Part shown: positions 43,641-46,309 of the stretch, piece after piece
How positions within the stretch are numbered: position 1 is the stretch's first letter
How the letters are laid out: every line of letters starts with the position of its first letter
NCBI RefSeq assembly: GCF_042682745.1
Contig: NZ_JBHUIO010000012.1
Location: 1-46,309, forward strand
Direction: 5' to 3'
From: Tumebacillus_A lipolyticus
GTDB lineage: Bacteria > Bacillota > Bacilli > Tumebacillales > Tumebacillaceae
Length of the DNA: 46,309 bases
Program-made: the position numbers and the translations under genes
Notes under the pieces: model-generated
The model's database searches: none
Told to the model about the DNA's origin: nothing
What the model saw: only the letters and a program-made list of their open reading frames with translations

Positions 43641-44348
43641 CTATTCTAACTCCTGTGCGGTCGGCGTGCCGACTCCATCGCTCGATTTCCACAGGCTGTC
43701 TGGATTTTGATAACGGCTGAGCGTCTCCAAAGCTTTCACCGTAGGCGGCACCATCTGGTATTCCCCGTTGCTCCATGTGGCGAGCGCCGCAGTTGCATCT
43801 TCCCATCCGGCTGCTGCGATCTCTCCCGCGTGCGGGATCGGCTCTAGTCCCTCTGGTAAGACCAGCAGGAAGAAGCGCGTCTCAAACCGCCGCTTCGAAA
43901 GACGGCGCGGGGTGAGACGGTGACCGAAGTAGCGCAGGAGGTCGGTCGCCAACTGGAGATCTTCCTGCTCTAAGATATCGTAAAAAGACACCTCTTTGTT
44001 CAGCAATCGGCTCCGCTGTTCTTGACATTGCTCCGTGGTGAGCAAACGTCCGCTGCTGTCGCGGGCGAGCAGTATCCCCACCTCTTCAAATGTCTCACGG
44101 AGCGCGGTGATAAAATAATCAAGGGAGAGCCCTGTCGGATTTTGTTCCAGTGGAATCGGAGCACAACGTGCTGCAAAGCGCGCATCCTGATCGCTTTTAT
44201 CCATCGTGCCACCTGGAAACACATAAAAACCCGGCAAAAAACGCATCGTGTCCGGTCTCTTGGTCAAATACGTTTCCAAGCCACCTTGCGCTTTTCCACG
44301 GACCAAAATTGTCGTCGCTGCCTGTACGATCACTTCTTGCTCTTGCAC
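43641..44348 (-). CDS. Nudix hydrolase
   Basis: A 235-residue Nudix hydrolase. The Nudix box is split by a long insertion: FPGGTMDKSDQD begins it and ALRETFEEVGILLARD (the REUXEEXGU core) follows about 40 residues later. This layout is like the NUDT19/NUDT7-type diphosphatases acting on CoA or similar substrates, so a housecleaning role is possible. The substrate is not shown by the sequence. It is convergent with the MBL gene. Confidence 0.88.
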   Translation of the reverse strand: MQEQEVIVQAATTILVRGKAQGGLETYLTKRPDTMRFLPGFYVFPGGTMDKSDQDARFAARCAPIPLEQNPTGLSLDYFITALRETFEEVGILLARDSSGRLLTTEQCQEQRSRLLNKEVSFYDILEQEDLQLATDLLRYFGHRLTPRRLSKRRFETRFFLLVLPEGLEPIPHAGEIAAAGWEDATAALATWSNGEYQMVPPTVKALETLSRYQNPDSLWKSSDGVGTPTAQELE

Positions 44349-44404
44349 GGATTTTCACACTCCTTCTCACTCTTCCCATTCTACACCGTCTACTCTATTA
44401 AAAG

Positions 44405-44462
44405 CAAAAATCCCTAGGGTCGATTGACAGATTCAATGCCAACATGCCGCTAGGGATTTTAT
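44405..44462 (-). terminator. Terminator of the 47-residue peptide gene
   Basis: Minus-strand arms AAAATCCCTAG and CTAGGGATTTTT close a long hairpin directly after the stop codon. Confidence 0.8.
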
Positions 44463-44463
44463 C

Positions 44464-44607
44464 TTAGTGACCAATCGTAAGCTTGAAGATCGCGATCAGA
44501 CCGATGCCGACGCCGACGACGAACAGCGGAGCGAGAAGAACGTCCATCAGCCCGCGTTGCTTAGCGTTGTTGTCCGTAACCGGGTTCGGGTTCCCGAAGT
44601 TTGCCAT
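44464..44607 (-). CDS. Small membrane protein of 47 residues
   Basis: Starts MANFGNPNPVTDNNAKQRGL, followed by one hydrophobic segment (VLLAPLFVVGVGIGLIAIF) and a short tail KLTIGH. The family is not recognised. It is supported as a gene by a GGGGGTGG ribosome-binding site, its own promoter (44637-44665) and a terminator. Codon use is ordinary for the core genome (GC-rich third positions). Confidence 0.7.
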   Translation of the reverse strand: MANFGNPNPVTDNNAKQRGLMDVLLAPLFVVGVGIGLIAIFKLTIGH

Positions 44608-44636
44608 GTGAAGCCACCCCCTTATACCTATAGACG

Positions 44637-44665
44637 ATTTTATCGGATGGTCAGGAAAAGAACAA
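44637..44665 (-). promoter_or_regulatory. Promoter of the 47-residue peptide gene
   Basis: -10 TAAAAT (44637-44642) and -35 TTGTTC (44660-44665), 17 bases apart, on the minus strand. Confidence 0.55.
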
Positions 44666-44692
44666 TAGCGTATCCTACCATTTTTCGATCAA

Positions 44693-45256
44693 CTACTGCT
44701 TTCGCTCATCGAGCGGCAATCGAATGTGCACAGACCCGCCGACTGGCGCTCCGATGACCTGAAAACCTTTGTTCAACCAATAGCGGTACGCCTTTTCGTT
44801 TTTGATCTGCACGTGGCCTTCGATCAGACGCACACCTTGCCGCTTCGCGTTCGCAACAAAGTGCTCGAAAACCTGTTTGCCGATCCCTACGTTCTGCTTG
44901 GCTGGCACGATGATCAACGAGCCCCAGTAGATCCGATCCGAATCTAGTTTCTCATAACAATAGTAGCCGATCGGTTTGCCGCCCTGCTCGATGATGATCA
45001 CATGGTCGCACTTGTTGACCAGCTGCATGACGACCTCTTCATTCAACGGAGAATGGGTCGACTCCTCAAACACGCGCTTCATCGTGAGCAGTGTGACACG
45101 GCAAATAAAAGCGTTATCACGCTCTTCGCGCGGTCGGTAGCGAAGCGGTGGAGCGGCTTTCACCTTGACTTTCACGGTCGGCGTTGCGATCGTTTTCATC
45201 GTGGTTTTCGCTGACTGTTTCGCTCGCTCCCTGCTCTTTCTGCCTTTTTTCTGCAT
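44693..45256 (-). CDS. GNAT-family N-acetyltransferase with a basic N-terminal tail
   Basis: A 187-residue GNAT protein. The acetyl-CoA loop is KQNVGIGKQVFEHFV (the Q/RxxGxG/A motif) near residue 118. ENxxAYRYWLNKGFQVIG gives the last strand-helix. The first ~35 residues are Lys/Arg/Thr-rich (RKSRERAKQSAKTTMKTIAT), unlike the usual fold, and may bind nucleic acid. GGAGG lies 9 bases before the ATG. Substrate unknown. Confidence 0.85.
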   Translation of the reverse strand: MQKKGRKSRERAKQSAKTTMKTIATPTVKVKVKAAPPLRYRPREERDNAFICRVTLLTMKRVFEESTHSPLNEEVVMQLVNKCDHVIIIEQGGKPIGYYCYEKLDSDRIYWGSLIIVPAKQNVGIGKQVFEHFVANAKRQGVRLIEGHVQIKNEKAYRYWLNKGFQVIGAPVGGSVHIRLPLDERKQ

Positions 45257-45467
45257 GTGCCCCGGCCTCCTTCTGCAAATGATCTTCTATCATATGATCG
45301 TCTGTCGCAAAAGGAAAAGCGATGTGCTGTCTGCCATAAACGGTGCCAAGCCCTTCTTCGACTTCATCTAAAGAATGGCTTGGGCGTCGCGCGATCGTAA
45401 GGATCAGGGCTTCCGACTCTGCTGTGAAAGGTTGAAGTCATGATCTCGACGATCCAGATGTTCAAGC

Positions 45468-45980
45468 TTAGACTTCAAGGAGATTTTTATAGTAGATCAC
45501 CGTCGCCTGGAGATCGCCCGACGACGATTTCGCATAGCCAGGAATCCTCCCCGCTTGTTGGTAGCCGATCGACCGATAGAGATCATTCGAAGGATCGCTC
45601 TCTCTGGTGTCAAGAACGATCAGCGTTCGTCCCTCTTGCTTTGCCCTTGCTTCTGCTCGCTGCATAAGCGCACGTCCGACGCCCTTGCGTCGATAGGCAG
45701 GATCGGTCATCAATTTGGCGATCTCGGCTCGATGGTTGCCGTTTTGCTTGCTGCACAGCTGTAGCTGTATGCTCCCCGCGATCTGACCGTCTATTTTCGC
45801 GACAAATAGCATCACGTCGGACTGTACAGCATGACGCCAATAGCAGATCGCCTCCGCACGTTCCACCGGGGGTAAAAAGCCGATCGAAGCCCCCTCTTCC
45901 ACCACTTGAATCAACAGGTCGGAAAGTTCCTCAAGGTGCTCGTCTGTCGATTTCAACTCTTCTATTTCCATGCCGATCAT
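45468..45980 (-). CDS. GNAT-family N-acetyltransferase
   Basis: A 170-residue GNAT protein. The acetyl-CoA motif is MTDPAYRRKGVGRALMQRAE near residues 92-111 (RxxGxG), with the typical LDTRESDPSNDLYRSIGYQQ near 123-142. The start chosen is the ATG at 45980, one codon inside a TTG-initiated frame, with GGTGGG upstream. Substrate unknown; it resembles small-molecule or antibiotic acetyltransferases in general form. The 211 bases to the next gene hold nothing I can identify. Confidence 0.88.
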   Translation of the reverse strand: MIGMEIEELKSTDEHLEELSDLLIQVVEEGASIGFLPPVERAEAICYWRHAVQSDVMLFVAKIDGQIAGSIQLQLCSKQNGNHRAEIAKLMTDPAYRRKGVGRALMQRAEARAKQEGRTLIVLDTRESDPSNDLYRSIGYQQAGRIPGYAKSSSGDLQATVIYYKNLLEV

Positions 45981-46090
45981 CAAGTTCCCACCTTGTCTTA
46001 TCGTTTTGCTGTCTTATCGTACTCACTGCTTCATTTAGCATAGCACCGATTGTCGATTTGAGGCAAAAGTGCACCAATTTAAGCAACAAC

Positions 46091-46134
46091 AAAAAAATGC
46101 GCTCTTCTTCGTTTTTCGAAAAAGAACGCATTTT
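46091..46134 (-). terminator. Terminator of the right-hand rRNA-tRNA operon
   Basis: Long minus-strand stem AAAATGCGTTCTTTTTCG / CGAAGAAGAGCGCATTTT followed by T residues, 25 bases after tRNA-Val. Confidence 0.85.
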
Positions 46135-46158
46135 GCGGAAGTCGATAGGACTTCAATA

Positions 46159-46233
46159 TGGTGGAATCGAGAGGAATCGAACCTCCGACCCCCACCGTGT
46201 CAAGGTGGTGCTCTCCCTCTGAGCTACGATTCC
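46159..46233 (-). tRNA. tRNA-Val (GAC anticodon), CCA encoded
   Basis: A complete 75-base cloverleaf on the minus strand. The acceptor stem is GGAATCG / CGATTCC with discriminator A and an encoded CCA. The anticodon arm is CCACC-TTGACAC-GGTGG, giving anticodon GAC (valine, GUC/GUU). The T loop is TTCGAAT. It lies 54 bases after the end of 23S rRNA and before the operon terminator. Confidence 0.97.
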
Positions 46234-46287
46234 ATAGGGAATGTTCCCTGAAAACCGGATGCGAATGTGAGTCGAAGAAAAAGAACT

Positions 46288-46309
46288 TAGGATAAGCCCT
46301 CGACCGATT
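46288..46309 (-). rRNA. 23S rRNA, 3' end only (partial)
   Basis: The minus strand from the right edge reads AATCGGTCGAGGGCTTATCC, the usual 3' terminus of Bacilli 23S rRNA. The rest lies outside. No 5S rRNA gene follows before tRNA-Val. Confidence 0.75.

Overview
The window looks like the chromosome of an endospore-forming, Gram-positive member of the Bacilli. The best fit is the Alicyclobacillaceae, for example a Tumebacillus-like organism, but that is inference from gene content and not a computed match. The evidence is the B. subtilis-like order gpr - spoIIP - yqxA-like - lepA - hemW - hrcA - grpE - dnaK - dnaJ - prmA - rsmE - mtaB, an alpha/beta SASP beside holA, a class II ribonucleotide reductase with NrdR, and strong Shine-Dalgarno sites. 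Both edges belong to rRNA operons read leftwards: an rrn promoter and leader on the left, and the 3' tail of a 23S rRNA plus tRNA-Val(GAC) on the right. The window is therefore a segment lying between two rrn operons.

Positions 287-15,900 (minus strand) hold the HrcA/CIRCE heat-shock operon. It has a group III (archaeal-like) chaperonin between hrcA and grpE, followed by dnaK, dnaJ, prmA, rsmE and mtaB. Upstream of it lie a Cas4/AddB-like Fe-S nuclease, hemW, a TPR protein and lepA. Positions 15,500-22,300 hold sporulation genes (yqxA-like, spoIIP with a sigma-E-type promoter, a lipoprotein, gpr, an SASP), divergent rpsT, holA and a phosphohexomutase. Positions 22,500-25,000 hold a CDF metal exporter below two Fur-type boxes, a YjcZ-like mini-protein and an sdpR-sdpI pair.

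Positions 24,841-36,340 form an AT-richer accessory island. A 1,874-residue secreted Rhs/YD-repeat polymorphic toxin, with a Hint domain and a short C-terminal toxin tip, is translationally coupled to an immunity gene. Around it are an IS110 scrap, a stand-alone degenerate resolvase-like protein, a one-repeat secreted mini-Rhs, a decayed copy of part of nrdJ, an orphan frameshifted toxin tip related to the active one, and several orphan immunity genes or fragments. A ~363 bp direct repeat made of the 3' end of sdpI and its downstream DNA brackets the Rhs module.

Positions 36,446-46,309 return to core genes: a VOC protein, NrdR-controlled nrdR-nrdJ with two NrdR boxes, a HAD phosphatase, a cob(I)alamin adenosyltransferase (which could supply the cofactor of NrdJ), an MBL hydrolase, a Nudix hydrolase, a 47-residue membrane peptide, two GNAT acetyltransferases and the tRNA/rRNA edge.
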